A DNA stretch of 64,000 nt, taken from NCBI RefSeq assembly GCF_030463565.1, contig NC_134648.1, positions 13,991,806 to 14,055,805 on the forward strand. Reading direction: 5' to 3'. Below are positions 54,301 through 64,000 of this stretch, piece after piece. This stretch comes from Pelecanus crispus. Taxonomy: Eukaryota; Chordata; Aves; Pelecaniformes; Pelecanidae. The notes under the pieces are model-generated. The model did not search any database and was not told the DNA's origin. It saw only the letters and a program-made list of their open reading frames with translations. Position 1 is the stretch's first letter. Each line of letters starts with the position of its first letter. Both the position numbers and the translations under genes were made by a program.

Positions 54301-57300
54301 CCATCCAGAGGGACCTGGACAAGCTCAAGAAGTGGGCCCATGTGAACGTCATGAGGTTCAACAAGGCCAAGTGCCAAGGTCCTGCACCTGGGTTGGGGCA
54401 ACCCCCGGTATCAGTACAGGCTGGGGAATGAAGGGATTAAGAGCAGCCCTGCAGAGAAGGACTTGGAGGTACTGGTGGATGAAAAACCGGACATGAGCCA
54501 ACAATGTGTGCCCGCAGCCCAGAAAGCCAGCTGTATCCTGGGCTGCATCAAAAGAAGCATGGCCAGCAGGTCGGGGGAGGTGATTCTGTCCCTCTACTCT
54601 GCTCTGGTGAGACCCTACCTGGAGTACTGCCCTCCAGCTCTGGAGTCCTCAGTACAGGAAAGATGTGGACCTGTTGGAGTGGGTCCAGAAGAGGGGCACA
54701 AAAATGATCAGAGGGGTGGAACACCTCTCCTATGAGGAAAGCAGTTGGCGTTGTTTAGCCTGCAGAAGGGAAGGCTCTGGGGAGACCCTACTGCGGTCTT
54801 GCAATACTTAAAGGGGGATTATAAGAAAGATGGGGACAGACTTTTTAGTAGGGCCTGTTGTGGTAGGACAAGGGGTAATGGTTTTAAACTAAAAGAGGGT
54901 AGATTCGGTCTAGATATAAGGAAGAAATCTTGTATGACGAGGGTGGTGAAACACTGGACCAGGTTGCCCAGAGAGGTTGTAGATGCCCCATCCCTGGAAA
55001 CATTCAAGGTCAGGTTGGATGGCGCTCTGAGTAAGCTTCTCTAGAAGGAGAGTTGGACTAGATGACCTTTAATGGTCATTTCCCACCCAAATCATTCTAT
55101 GACTCTATGTTTGAAGAGAAGTGTGTGAGAACTTATGGGAAATGTTACAACTTTCATTGGAGTTCTTTGCCAATAGTTAGATCAGTTCTTGTAACAAAAA
55201 ACTGCTAAGCTCTGAATAAATGACATACCAGTTGGCTCATCCAGGGATGTGTATCTCTTACCTATAGGTTGCTTGAAGTAAAACATTTATACAAAAAGGT
55301 AGAAAATCAAATACAAATGGCCAAGATGATTTTGATGAATGAAATCAATAAACGAACCAACATCCTTCTTGAACAACTTGAAGTAAGTAAAGCTAGTTTC
55401 TTTGATACCTTGGGAAATTAACTAAATTAAATTTAATCCCAGTGCCAATGGAAAGAATATAGACTGTGAGATTTATTGTCCCTTTGCTTATGTTTTCAAA
55501 TATTTCTTTTCTTTTCTGCAGAATTTTATGTGGAATCAATGGTTGACAAAAATTCAGGATGAAGTGGCAAAATGATTGCTTATCATGAGTTAACCACATT
55601 TTCTAATGCAGTTACAGAGAATATGTGTACACCTTTTGAGTACTTACAAAGCAAACCAGCTTCTGTTTTTAATGTTTAATTTGTAGAAGACCACTAGCAG
55701 CATATTTAATATCATGTTTTGAAAATGATCCTCTGGTCTACTCTCTGTAACAGAGCCTGCAGTTCTGACTCTTCAGTTTTTGGATGTCCGGTTGCAGTAT
55801 ATATGGTTTTATTTTGAAATGTGCTGAACACAAAAATTGATATCCAATCTGATCAGAGTTTCCAGTTCTCAGTTATTCTTGGGTGATTTTAACAGATACT
55901 GGAAAGAAAAGGCACTCAGCACTTGATGGCTACCTTTGAACTTACATATTTGGCTCAAATATGGCTACTCAGCTAAGTAGCTTTACAAAAAAGAGAAACC
56001 TATGTTCTCATTTCAGTATTATTAAACATTAAGTAAATTCAGTGTTCAAGTGTTTTGACGATATTTAAGTGTTTGTCTGAGTTATCTGTAACCACAACTG
56101 AACTGTGCATACACTTGAAGTATATGCACAGTGCTCTGTTGAAGTGCATGTAGTGGGCATCAAATGAAATTGGGAGGTGCCAGGTTCAAATCAAACAAGG
56201 GCAGATAGTTCTTCACATGAATGGTAAATAAGTGTGGAACTCCTTGATGCAAGATATTGTGCATGTGTTCAAAAGTAATTAGGCAAATTCTTAGAAAAAT
56301 ACACTGAGGATGATAATGTAGTCTCTATCTTTGTGGTCCCTAAATCATGAACTGCTGGAGACTGGAAGATCATTCTGAGGAAATGCTGCATGCTTCCCCT
56401 CTTTTTATACTCTTTCTTGTGTCTCTTCTGTTCTGTATTGTAAGAGACAAGAAAGTGGTCCAGGTGCAAATTTGATCCAACTTCTACAGCTTTCTTGGGT
56501 TACACTATTCTGTTAAACCAAGGCCAGAATGATGTAGGTTGTTTGCTGCTGGAGAAGTCGTTGTTCTTCCTGAATTCAGACATACCTGCTGAATAGGATT
56601 TGCTTTCTTTTTATGATGGGTGGTTTAAAGAGAGTCTAAATAACAGTGTCCCTGCAAATAATGCATAATGTAGTGCCAATGATTGTGTGCATTATGTGTG
56701 TCTGAAGAATGACAGCTATCACAAATATCCACATTATTAACAGAAAATCACCAGTGAAAGGAAGCAGAAATTGGAGCAACAACTGCAAGGAGTTGTGGTT
56801 TTAAGCAGGCAGGTAGAACATGTGCAGAACTTCATCAGTTGGGCAGTGTGCAGTAAAAGCAGCATCCCATTTCTCTTCAGTAAAGAACTGGTAAGAGCAA
56901 TACTTATTTTCTCAGTAAATTGAAATTGTGCAGTAAATGTGAGAACTGTGTTAAGGATTTAATGTTTCTCAAATAAAACATTTTTCATGATCTTATACTT
57001 TTGAATAAAATTGTCATCCTTTGATTTGTCACCAGATTGTATTTCAGATCCAGCGCTTGTTAGAGACAAACTGTAACACAGACATAGGCCCTCCTCTGAA
57101 GATCAGATTTACTTGGGATCCCTCCTACTGGACTAAACAACTGTCCAATTTGGGTAAGAAAAATACATTGTTGTTTATTAGGCAAGTGCCCAAAGCTAGA
57201 CAAGACAGATATAGACAATGCAGTACTTTCCCTAAAGTGCTCTCCTTTTTTGTTTTTACTTCCAGTTTTGTACCTCTTGTCATGTTCTGAAGAAAAGCTA

Positions 57301-60300
57301 GTGTGTCTGAACTTTCCTGGCTTTCCCTCCAGTTATATCAATTCACCTATTAAAAGGCATCATTATATATAAATATTACCTTACAAACATTACTTAGAAA
57401 TACACTCTATAAATATAATCTTTGATGGTCTTAAAAAATCACAATGTAAGAGCACAACTACTAGTTTAGCGGGAACACTGTGCAGGACTAAACAAGTACC
57501 TTTTAACTGAAATTACTTAAAATGTAGCGTCACTGGCTATCAAACAGCCTTGACTTTGCCCAATGTATTTGAAATTCAGTTCTGTCCCAGCAAGCAATAG
57601 CTATGTACAACACTGACTCTGGCAGTCCTGTAAGAAGTACCCTGGGTGAAATGGAGTATCTGCAGTGGGCCTTGTGCTATTTCTTCTGCCTCACCCAGCA
57701 GCAGCTGGGCTCAGTCATGCCTGCGCTCCTCAGATCCTTTAGTATCTTAGTGGCCAAGGGACCTGAGCGGTGCTTGAGACACTTAGAATTAATGGGCACA
57801 AATATGGCTTTAAGATGTTGACTGTACAATAAGTACAATGTTATTTATATAATGAATGTGCATGCTGTGACTTTGTTCCCCACCAGCTATTAATTTCCCA
57901 ACTGCAGTAGGTTTTTACAGTAAATTCAGTTCGGTGGGCCGATCAATGGTCTAAAAGATTGGTTCTCTTCCCATTTTAAGATATTTAAAACTAGATGGGG
58001 TAAAACACTATCAAAAGTATTACAGGGAATAATCTTCTCTTGACAAAAAGCATGGACAAGATCAGTTCATAGGTCACTTCTATTTCTAGCTTTTACGATT
58101 CTTGCCTACATAACATCACTCTCTTTTATTTTTGTCACTTTCACCCTGGAAGCAGTCTTTTGTACCTGTGCTTATGGATGAGAAGATATACTCATACTTT
58201 AGTAAAAAATGAAAGTATAAGCCATATTCATCAGTTAAAATAAAATAAGTTGAGGTCAATTTTTCAAAGTATTTGCTGGTAATTCAACCATGAGTTCCAC
58301 TGACATCAGTGGGAGTTTGGTGTGATTTTAAATCACTGAAAAATCTTGAAAAATTTGTCTTGAATGTATGTTGAAGGACTGTTTGGATAGGATATTTGAA
58401 TATCTTTTATATTTGAAATGAAGACAAGGAAATGGCCATCGTTCACAGTTTTTATTGTGTAAGTTTGTCAAGATCATAGGAGGGAGTAAATCTGCTGTTT
58501 TTTCCAGGAGGTTTCACTATGGAAGGTGGACACATTTCTCACTCAGATGTACTACTCGGTGGAAATGTGCAAGGATTACAGACCTCCTTGTATCATGGGC
58601 ACTGTTCACCAGCATCACAGCTGGAGCCTGTGAATAGCCAGCCACATCAGTTTCCACCTGCAGTTCAGTGTCCTGTGCCTGTGTGTTGCTCGCACTGCCT
58701 CAGTGTACCTCACCCAAGCAAAGCTCAGCCTTCTTACCAAGACATAAACTGCCATCAGAATTTTCAACAACCTCCCAAACTGCATCAGCAGTATTTTCCT
58801 CTGCAGTACAGCATACAGCAACATGACAAAGAGCAGAGGGGTGTCCCCCAGCCTATGAAGCTAACACAGTCTGAGCTGGAACAGCAGTTGCGGTCAGAGC
58901 CAGAGAATGTGTCCGTGAGGATGGGAAAGCACTTACCATCCCAGCAGCTGCAGCAGACTGCACCCCTGGGTTATGCTGTTGTATCACATGAGGCTCAGCA
59001 AGTTCACATGAGCCATCCACAGCCATTCCGCACACAGGCTTCTTTGCAGACATCAACTGTGCAAGTGCAACTTGGTCATCTCCAGAAGATAAAATCTAAC
59101 CACTTGCAGCAGCCACCACAGCAGCAGCAGCTGCCACCAGCATCACCACCATCAGATCAGAATGAGAACACCCACACACAAGTCATCCAGCAGAGCCTGG
59201 ACATAATGCACCACCAGTTTGAACTGGAGGAGATGAAAAAGGATTTGGAGCTTCTTCTGCAGGCCCAAGGACAGTCCAGCTTGCAGCTGAACCAAGCCAA
59301 GCCACCTCAGCATGTTCAACAGACCATAGTTGGTCAAATCAACTACATAGTGAGGCAGCCAGCCCCAGTTCAGCAACAAATCCAAGATGAAGCACAAGTA
59401 AGTTCTCTGAAAGTTCTTTCCTATTGTGTTTAGTCAATGTAAGCTCAGAAATGGGAGACACCTTTGAGATTTCATGTAGTTGGTTGAACTTGCTGTTGTT
59501 GTCTGTGTTTGTATTCAGCAGAGGCTTTATGCCTCATGCAGATTGGGCCATAATTTTCTGTAAAGTGCTGCAAACAATCTGGATCCCAAAGATTTGAATC
59601 TCTAAATAGACAACATAAGCAGCAGGTGAGGAGAATGAAAGCATCATCATTCCTCCTTTCTGAATAGGTAACTGGAGGACTGCAGTAGTCTCACTCTCCT
59701 TTTCAACTCCTTTTTACTGGAAACTTTAAGCCCCAAGTCCTTGAAAAAGATTCCCTTTTGATTCTGAATGATTAGTGAAAACAGAGTGAACACCTTTTTT
59801 CAGTCTGAGAGTTATTTCCCATTCTACTAGTAACTGCTCTTGCTACTGCATCGTATCCTTTAAGATTTTCATCAGTATTCATACATGCTGTTCTGTTACA
59901 GTTTTGTCAGCAGGGCTTATTTCTCCCCTTTCCCTCTGTTGGTAAGAATCCTGCTTTTGAAAAAGGCGCAGTGCTTGGTGGTGAGCATCCAAACTGCAGG
60001 GCAGATAAGGTGCACAATAAGGTGGCTTTGAAACTCATTCAAAACAGTGGGGATTGCAGTGGAAAGGTGGCTGGGACATCCCATTGTGTAAATTCTGTGG
60101 AGTTGCCACCTTCAATAGCTCTCAAAGTGGCTTACCTGTAGGGGCAGACTGCAGGCTTTTGGAATAGCTGTACATTTCAGCAGCTTTATTGATTTTTTTT
60201 TTTTTTTTTTAAATTCATTAATGTTTGAGAGAAATCGCTCTGTATTCATTTATCTCTCTACTTAGGGTTACTTTGAACATCTTTGTTGTTTTAGAGTTGT

Positions 60301-60563
60301 TCCAGTCTTGTCATATTGTGTATGCTGTGAGTTGATGTGTATTTGTTACCATTTTTCTTTCTGAGATTTTGAAAACACAAATTATTAATTGTGATTTGTA
60401 GGTCTGTGAGAGTTCGACTGAACTTGATGCACAGAAGCCTGTAATTCCCCTTGACAAAAGTGGTGGTCCCTCCCTGTCACAGTCACTAGATGAAGAAGCT
60501 AGTGTCAGCAGTCACTCCCCTGAGAGCATATTGCAACAACCAGCTTTCCATCCAGTGAGAAAG
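33210..60563 (+). CDS. TRIM66: TRIM66 (TIF1-delta), N-terminal 700 residues, ten exons
   Basis: Tripartite-motif protein of the TIF1 group, a nuclear HP1-binding chromatin reader and repressor in mammals. Coding exons: 33210-33375, 44484-44587, 49034-49181, 52594-52726, 53361-53477, 55268-55382, 56744-56890, 57036-57153, 58508-59397 and 60402-60563. They sum to 2100 nt, one open frame of 700 codons, with all junctions in phase. Domains by residue: RING C3HC4 (C10, C13, C27, H29, C32, C35, C60, C63), B-box 1 (about 92-122), B-box 2 (C152-H183), coiled coil (about 185-310), then a Gln/Pro/His-rich linker with [15 protein letters not shown] and [18 protein letters not shown]. The PHD finger and bromodomain are not reached. 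The start is the first ATG after the acceptor at 33193. B-box, coiled-coil and linker agree closely with mammalian TRIM66 as remembered. Confidence 0.95.
40543..40560. repeat. Poly(T) tract
   Basis: Eighteen consecutive T, followed by AAGCTGAGG. No adjoining element is recognisable. Confidence 0.9.
42652..42870 (+). mobile_element. CR1 3' fragment
   Basis: Sense-strand CR1 end. The terminal polyprotein motif [20 protein letters not shown] and [14 protein letters not shown] is followed by the CR1 3'UTR (GTTGGACTGATGATCTTAGA, then TCCAACCTTAATGATTC). Only about 220 bp remain of an element of several kb. The coding remnant is truncated and inactive. Confidence 0.92.
42945..43030 (+). mobile_element. 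CR1 3' tail fragment, tandem with the previous one
   Basis: GGTTAATGGTTGGACTGGAT, GATCTTAAAGGTCTTTTCC and AACCTAAACGATTCTATGATT form a second, shorter CR1 tail 75 bp downstream of the first and in the same orientation. It is independent, or a duplication of the first. Confidence 0.9.
43628..43652. repeat. Poly(A) tract of 25 nt
   Basis: A long pure A run after TAATAAT. No retrotransposed gene copy is visible immediately upstream, and CR1 elements do not end in poly(A), so the origin is unclear. Confidence 0.95.
44484..44587 (+). CDS. TRIM66: TRIM66 exon: second RING half
   Basis: The acceptor is a long T run followed by AATTCAG. Codons [20 protein letters not shown] and [14 protein letters not shown] follow, then donor GTAAGT. 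CPVC provides the last two RING ligands (C60, C63). The exon is in phase with both neighbours, so the full RING is in the frame of the B-boxes. Confidence 0.9.
44588..49033 (+). other. TRIM66 intron
   Basis: About 4.4 kb without recognised exon, RNA gene or mobile element. A palindrome lies at 46096-46118 and a short CTATATCTACCTATCT-like simple repeat near 48510. Confidence 0.65.
49034..49181 (+). CDS. TRIM66: TRIM66 exon: B-box 1
   Basis: Acceptor TTTTTGTTCTTAG and donor GTACTG. It encodes [20 protein letters not shown], then [20 protein letters not shown]. The C-x2-C, C-x2-C, C-x2-C and H-x-H ligands of a type-1 B-box are all present (C92 to H122). Confidence 0.96.
49182..52593 (+). other. 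TRIM66 intron
   Basis: About 3.4 kb. It contains an LTR-like fragment at 49.94-50.11 kb; the rest is unique AT-rich sequence with no recognised exon. Confidence 0.65.
49935..50110 (+). mobile_element. LTR-like endogenous retroviral fragment
   Basis: TGTTGTGGTTTAACTCCAGC, GGCAACTAAGCACCACACAG, CCCAGTGGGATGGGGAAGAG and CTCATGGGTTGAGATAAAGA match, from memory, the start of an LTR family abundant in neoavian genomes. Only about 175 bp of one end remain, with no internal retroviral genes and no partner LTR in the window. It is an old, inactive solo fragment in a TRIM66 intron. Confidence 0.7.
52594..52726 (+). CDS. TRIM66: TRIM66 exon: B-box 2
   Basis: Acceptor ATATTCCTCAG and donor GTACCA. It encodes [20 protein letters not shown], then [20 protein letters not shown] and HKEH. 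The type-2 B-box ligands C152, H155, C164, C167, C172, C175, H180 and H183 are intact. Confidence 0.97.
53361..53477 (+). CDS. TRIM66: TRIM66 exon: coiled coil, first part
   Basis: Acceptor CTTCTTTCACAG and donor GTAATT. The exon encodes [20 protein letters not shown], then [18 protein letters not shown]. The heptad-like spacing of hydrophobic residues fits the start of the RBCC coiled coil. Confidence 0.96.
53577..53594. repeat. Poly(T) tract
   Basis: A run of about 18 T in a TRIM66 intron, close to no splice acceptor. Confidence 0.8.
54085..55112 (+). mobile_element. CR1 LINE, about 1.0 kb, decayed reverse transcriptase
   Basis: Sense-orientation CR1 truncated within the reverse-transcriptase domain. 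The first frame shows [20 protein letters not shown] and the catalytic-site motif [11 protein letters not shown]. The second shows [20 protein letters not shown]. The third shows the terminal [20 protein letters not shown]. The three blocks lie in different frames or are separated by stops (about 54431 and 54735), so the polyprotein is broken. It ends with the CR1 tail ATCATTCTATGACTCTATG at about 55092-55110. It lies in the TRIM66 intron between two coiled-coil exons, on the sense strand. Confidence 0.95.
55268..55382 (+). CDS. TRIM66: TRIM66 exon: coiled coil, second part
   Basis: Acceptor CTTACCTATAG and donor GTAAGT. It encodes [20 protein letters not shown], then [18 protein letters not shown]. 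The KVENQI-MAKM wording is specific to TRIM66. Confidence 0.96.
56160..56335 (+). mobile_element. Possible ancient CR1-like remnant
   Basis: GGGAGGTGCCAGGTTCAAAT, then AGTTCTTCACATGAATGG and GTGTGGAACTCCTTGATGCA, resemble a degenerate old CR1/L3-type LINE 3' coding end (a TTCTTCA...TGGAACTCC pattern). No intact frame or tail is seen. This is recognition by wording only. Confidence 0.4.
56744..56890 (+). CDS. TRIM66: TRIM66 exon: coiled coil, third part
   Basis: Acceptor ACATTATTAACAG (a weak polypyrimidine tract) and donor GTAAGA. It encodes [20 protein letters not shown], then [20 protein letters not shown] and IPFLFSKEL. It is 49 codons in phase 0 on both sides, so skipping it would keep the frame. 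Confidence 0.96.
57036..57153 (+). CDS. TRIM66: TRIM66 exon after the coiled coil
   Basis: Acceptor TTTGATTTGTCACCAG and donor GTAAGA. It encodes [20 protein letters not shown], then [19 protein letters not shown]. The RFTWDP-YWTKQL segment is a TIF1-family signature just behind the coiled coil. Confidence 0.97.
57154..58507 (+). other. TRIM66 intron
   Basis: About 1.35 kb, with no exon or repeat recognised. Confidence 0.65.
58508..59397 (+). CDS. TRIM66: TRIM66 large exon: Gln/Pro/His-rich linker
   Basis: An 890-bp exon (297 residues) with acceptor GCTGTTTTTTCCAG and donor GTAAGT. It is rich in Q, P, H and S, including [16 protein letters not shown]. It ends in the conserved blocks [20 protein letters not shown] and [36 protein letters not shown] segment corresponds to a known mammalian stretch. 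The polyproline track in the same place in human is much longer as I recall, so it is contracted here or expanded in mammals. Confidence 0.96.
59398..60401 (+). other. TRIM66 intron
   Basis: About 1 kb with a poly(T) run at about 60190-60210. No other feature was recognised. Confidence 0.65.
60402..60563 (+). CDS. TRIM66: TRIM66 exon: acidic/Ser-rich linker
   Basis: Acceptor TTGTGATTTGTAG and donor GTATAA (a weaker donor). The 54 codons [20 protein letters not shown], then [20 protein letters not shown] and [14 protein letters not shown] are in phase with the previous exon. The [16 protein letters not shown] segment looks like a TIF1 linker. It is the last TRIM66 exon I can place in the window. 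Confidence 0.88.
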
Positions 60564-63500
60564 GTATAAAGAACTTTTTAAAAAAAATGTATTTTAAAGG
60601 GAAAACATGATTTGATAATATTGAATATAATATGGCATTGGAATTTGCAGTCAGGTTGAAAAAATTAAAATACAGTAGAAGTTGACAAAATGGCTTGTAA
60701 ATCTTGGAAGACAGTCATAGCCTAACCTAGTGTGCATCTCCCAGTAAGATGCCTATACACTGTGCTGTAGCCAGGATCAGCAACTGTTCTATAAGCTGGT
60801 AGTGGTTAGATCTGTCTGGTGTGATTGTTAAGCATGAACTGGTGAATAAATAAAAGACCTATTTCTTCACTAGGTAAATTCTGTCCAGTCCCTACCTGTA
60901 GGGGTTTAACTATCTGAATTTGCTATCTGTCATACTGGCAGCAGTTAATTTGGAAGAAAAAAAAAAAAAAAAAAAGAGTCAGAGATTCTGATGAAATTAG
61001 GCCTGAGAAACATCCTTCAAAATAGTTGCCCTGGCAATAACAACACTAATTATCACTGAAGAGGTGGTGTCTGTAAGGGTTATAATTCTGTTGTACTCAT
61101 TCTCCTTGTTCGTGTATAAGCAGAAAAATAAGAGATTTCTGTATGTCTAGAATATTTCAGCACATAATAGATCCAGGCTTTGATCCTTCCACCTACTGGG
61201 AGGCCCTAACTGTTGAAGAAGCAGCATAAACAAAACCAGGAGGGCTCATCTTTATCGGTAGATCCTTGCTGGCTCTGGATATCACCTGTGCAATTGAGGC
61301 AGAGAAGCTGCCTTTTACCTCTCCACACAGTTTGTTTAAAACACTCCAAACAGCACTTCATATTCTGGTTGCTCAAATCCATTTTGTACTTCTGTGCATG
61401 ACTCACGTTGTGTACCATGTAGAAGTCTTTCATGGATATTTTTTCTTGGAATCTGTGTGTAGAGTATTTGTGGGAGAATTTGTCTTTCCTTACTAGGCTC
61501 CAAAAGGAAGTTATTTTATCGTTCTTTAGTATGTAGCTTTGTTGACCCAATGTATTGATGATGCAATACCCGTTCATAGAGTTGTTGGAGATCCTTTTGG
61601 GAATTGTAGAGACGCGGAAAGGTAATGATTACTGAGGGTCTGGAAGCAGCATGTAAATCAGATTTGCAAGCCACAAAGAAATCTGCAATTGCTAACTTAA
61701 TCCTGTAGGTGTGATGGAATTTCTGATCAGGTTGATGGTATCACAACATTCTTGAATGATGCTCATTGGCTCTGAACTTTCACATGTGGAAACAGATCTC
61801 CCTTAGCCTCTCATGACAGAGCACTGGACTGGGGAAAGCTATGCAAATTTTCTAGGATAGGGCTACCTTTACTTTAGGATATGACTGTAAAAATTGAAGA
61901 TGTGTATTTAAAGCCTGAGCAAGACCATGAACCTGAGAACGTACTTTTCTTGTTAATGCAGACACACCCTCAAAGTTATTTGTGAAAATGAATGGTGATG
62001 CTAACCAACTAGCTTTCAGAGGCTTTTTCTACATGCATGTTGAAGAAGCTGTCCTTTGTCTTCTGGATCTGTAAAGAACAGTTACTCCCAACAGCTTAAA
62101 CAAGAAAAATCAGGAAGAGGGAAGAAAATGGAAGCAGATGTGCAAGAGAGAGACTAGTGTAGTCTGATGGGAAAAGGAGGAGGAAAAAAGGAAGAAGGGC
62201 TGATTTGTTGCTGTATAAGTTGAGAAGGTGGCAAGAGGAGGATACTTGTAGGAAAAAAAATCGAAATTTTTCTAATGGTGCTGAGAAGTGTATGCTCTTG
62301 TGCAGAAAGCACAGGTATGTCTGGTTTTTTACTTGTTTCCTGGTACCTGTGCAAGAAATGAGGACATTCAACAGCTAGAGTACCCCATCTTTGCTTGTAT
62401 TTATCTCTTGTAATGAGCTGTTCGGGATGAAGCCATAATGTACTGACAGTTCTGGCAATGGCTAATTAGAAATGATGAAGGGAAACAGCACAGTAAGGAA
62501 ACCCTTGAAATACAGTCTTCATGAATGCTGTTTAAAGATGTCTGACTGCTTTTGCTGACAGTTAGATTAAATCTAGGTTTAAACAGGAGATCAGTTCCTA
62601 TTTAAGAATAAGGGGATGTGTCTATTCATTCTCATCTCTGTTTCACCTGATTAAATATTTTCACGCTCATCTGCAGACAAAAATTTCTGTACAGGTGTTT
62701 GTCCATTTACTTTAATATGGCCTGTATTCAGAACATTTAATCTCTCTCAAGTTCTTGGAGGACATGGAAAAAGTGAACGTGGAGAAGTCTAAAATACTGC
62801 ACTTGGAAAATACGGTAGAGAAAATGGCTAGAGAAATCTTTTGCTACCTGGAGAAGAACTGTATTCTGCCTTTTGGAGAGTAATTGGTATTCGACTTCCT
62901 GGCCTTGTGTTGCAGTTCTGCTGAACCCTGACAGCCTTTTTTGTGCGCTGCATTCCTAGTGGAGTAGGTAATTCTCTGGCTGCTGAGATTCTTTCATTAA
63001 AGAGAAAGGAGTGTGAACCAGGTTGTAGCAAAAGTCAGAATCAACTGTTTAGTGGTATGTTTGCCAAGATCTGTCAAAAAATAAAAGCTTCCATTAGCCC
63101 AGTGGCTTCCTTTATTTTGGAGGGGGCAAGGCTTGATTGCTCATGTAATTAAGTGCCCGTGCATTAATTTTGAAACGTGTTTACAGTATGCATTTGATAC
63201 TATTGACTGATAACTAGATGAATTGTCTGCATACAGGATCATATTTATGCGTGAAGCAATATAGAGCAGATGCTATTAATAGTTTGGGATCACAACATTA
63301 CTCATAAACGGGGAAACCACAAGTACGTTATTCAGATCATCCCAGACAAGTGCTCGTGCAGCTGTTACACCATGGTGTGAGGCACTCACATGCCATGTGA
63401 GTGCCTTTAAGTTCAAAGAACGCCTCTTCAAGTTATTCTGATGAGTACTGTTTTCTGTCCCTCACATTTAAAGCTGGTGAGTGATAAGCAGAAGTAGAGA

Positions 63501-64000
63501 AGCAAGGATGCAGCACTTCATGCCCTTGTAAAATGTCTTTGTGTGTTACATTTCGCCATCTATCAGGACAAAAATTAAATGTAGCTTCACTGAGCAGAGT
63601 TTTGGCTTCCCAGTCATATAAAGCAGGGTTTTGTAGCTGGTGTCGATCAGAAACATTGGCATCAACGCTATTGCTGTCTTAAAGTTCAGAGTAATTCCTG
63701 TCTGTGCCCACCTGCTCAGCATGCGTGTGTATAGTATAGTCTCTAAACATGTAACTTCAGTTATGTGTGGGCTTGTTTTCATTTCTTTCACTGTTTTTGG
63801 AACATTAATGGTGATATTTTGTCAGTCTTTCTGTCTTCCTTTGTATTCCTCTAACTACTCTTTCCCTGTGAATTGAATTTTTTGTGCAGAATAAATGTTT
63901 CTGTACTTAGACCATTGATTGTTTGATACAAGTCAAGTACTGCACTTAGCATAACTTTGGGCTTGATTAGCAACTTTTAAGAATGCAACAGTAGAAATGG
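60564..64000 (+). other. TRIM66 intron running to the window edge
   Basis: About 3.4 kb without a recognised exon, so the HP1-box, PHD and bromodomain exons must lie further right. A poly(A) run lies at about 60957-60975 and a palindrome pair at 63367-63406. Open frames up to 123 codons have no recognisable product. Confidence 0.6.
63367..63406. repeat. Two adjacent palindromes
   Basis: ACACCATGGTGT at 63367-63378 is a perfect 12-bp palindrome. Next to it, 63380-63392 (AGGCACTCACATG) is the exact reverse complement of 63394-63406 around a single central C. The second can form a 13-bp cruciform arm. Confidence 0.9.

Noticed and set aside
56180-56200. GGTTCAAATC resembling a tRNA B box
   Set aside because: No acceptor stem, A box or cloverleaf can be formed around it. 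It fits better as part of a degenerate LINE remnant.

Overview
The window is vertebrate nuclear DNA, almost certainly from a bird. Genes are split by GT/AG introns. CpG islands sit over promoters. The dispersed repeats are dominated by 5'-truncated CR1 LINE copies that carry the avian CR1 3' tail (ATTCTATGAT-like octamer/decamer repeats). One LTR-like fragment resembles a retroviral LTR family widespread in neoavian birds. There are no prokaryotic features, no CRISPR array and no intact mobile element.

Three protein-coding genes lie in one orientation (+). (1) 16.9-23.0 kb: the 3' end of DENND2B (ST5), a DENN-domain Rab exchange factor. Six exons encode the last 230 residues, followed by the stop codon, 3'UTR and poly(A) signal. 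The 16.9 kb to the left contain no exon I could recognise and are read as the preceding intron. (2) 25.5-29.0 kb: a complete RPL27A gene (148 aa, five exons, 5'TOP-type start, CpG island, three TCTCGCGAGA-type promoter motifs). It hosts two paralogous H/ACA snoRNAs of the SNORA3 type, one in each of its last two introns. (3) 30.0-64.0 kb: the 5' part of TRIM66, a TIF1-family chromatin reader. A GC-rich island at 30.0-30.5 kb is the likely promoter. Ten coding exons maintain one open frame of exactly 700 codons, giving RING, B-box 1, B-box 2, coiled coil and a long Gln/Pro/His-rich linker. The PHD and bromodomain exons must lie beyond the right edge.

The rest is intronic or intergenic: about eight CR1 fragments (the longest about 1.0 kb with a decayed reverse-transcriptase frame), poly(A)/poly(T) tracts, an AT-rich patch, and several inverted repeats. 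The points most worth a second look are a perfect 23-bp inverted repeat with a 23-nt loop at 8.26-8.33 kb that looks like a structured small-RNA hairpin or a MITE, a strong CpG island inside a 3'-terminal intron of DENND2B with its own splice-donor-like site, and a complete C3HC4 RING in a TRIM66 orthologue whose mammalian form is usually described as RING-less.
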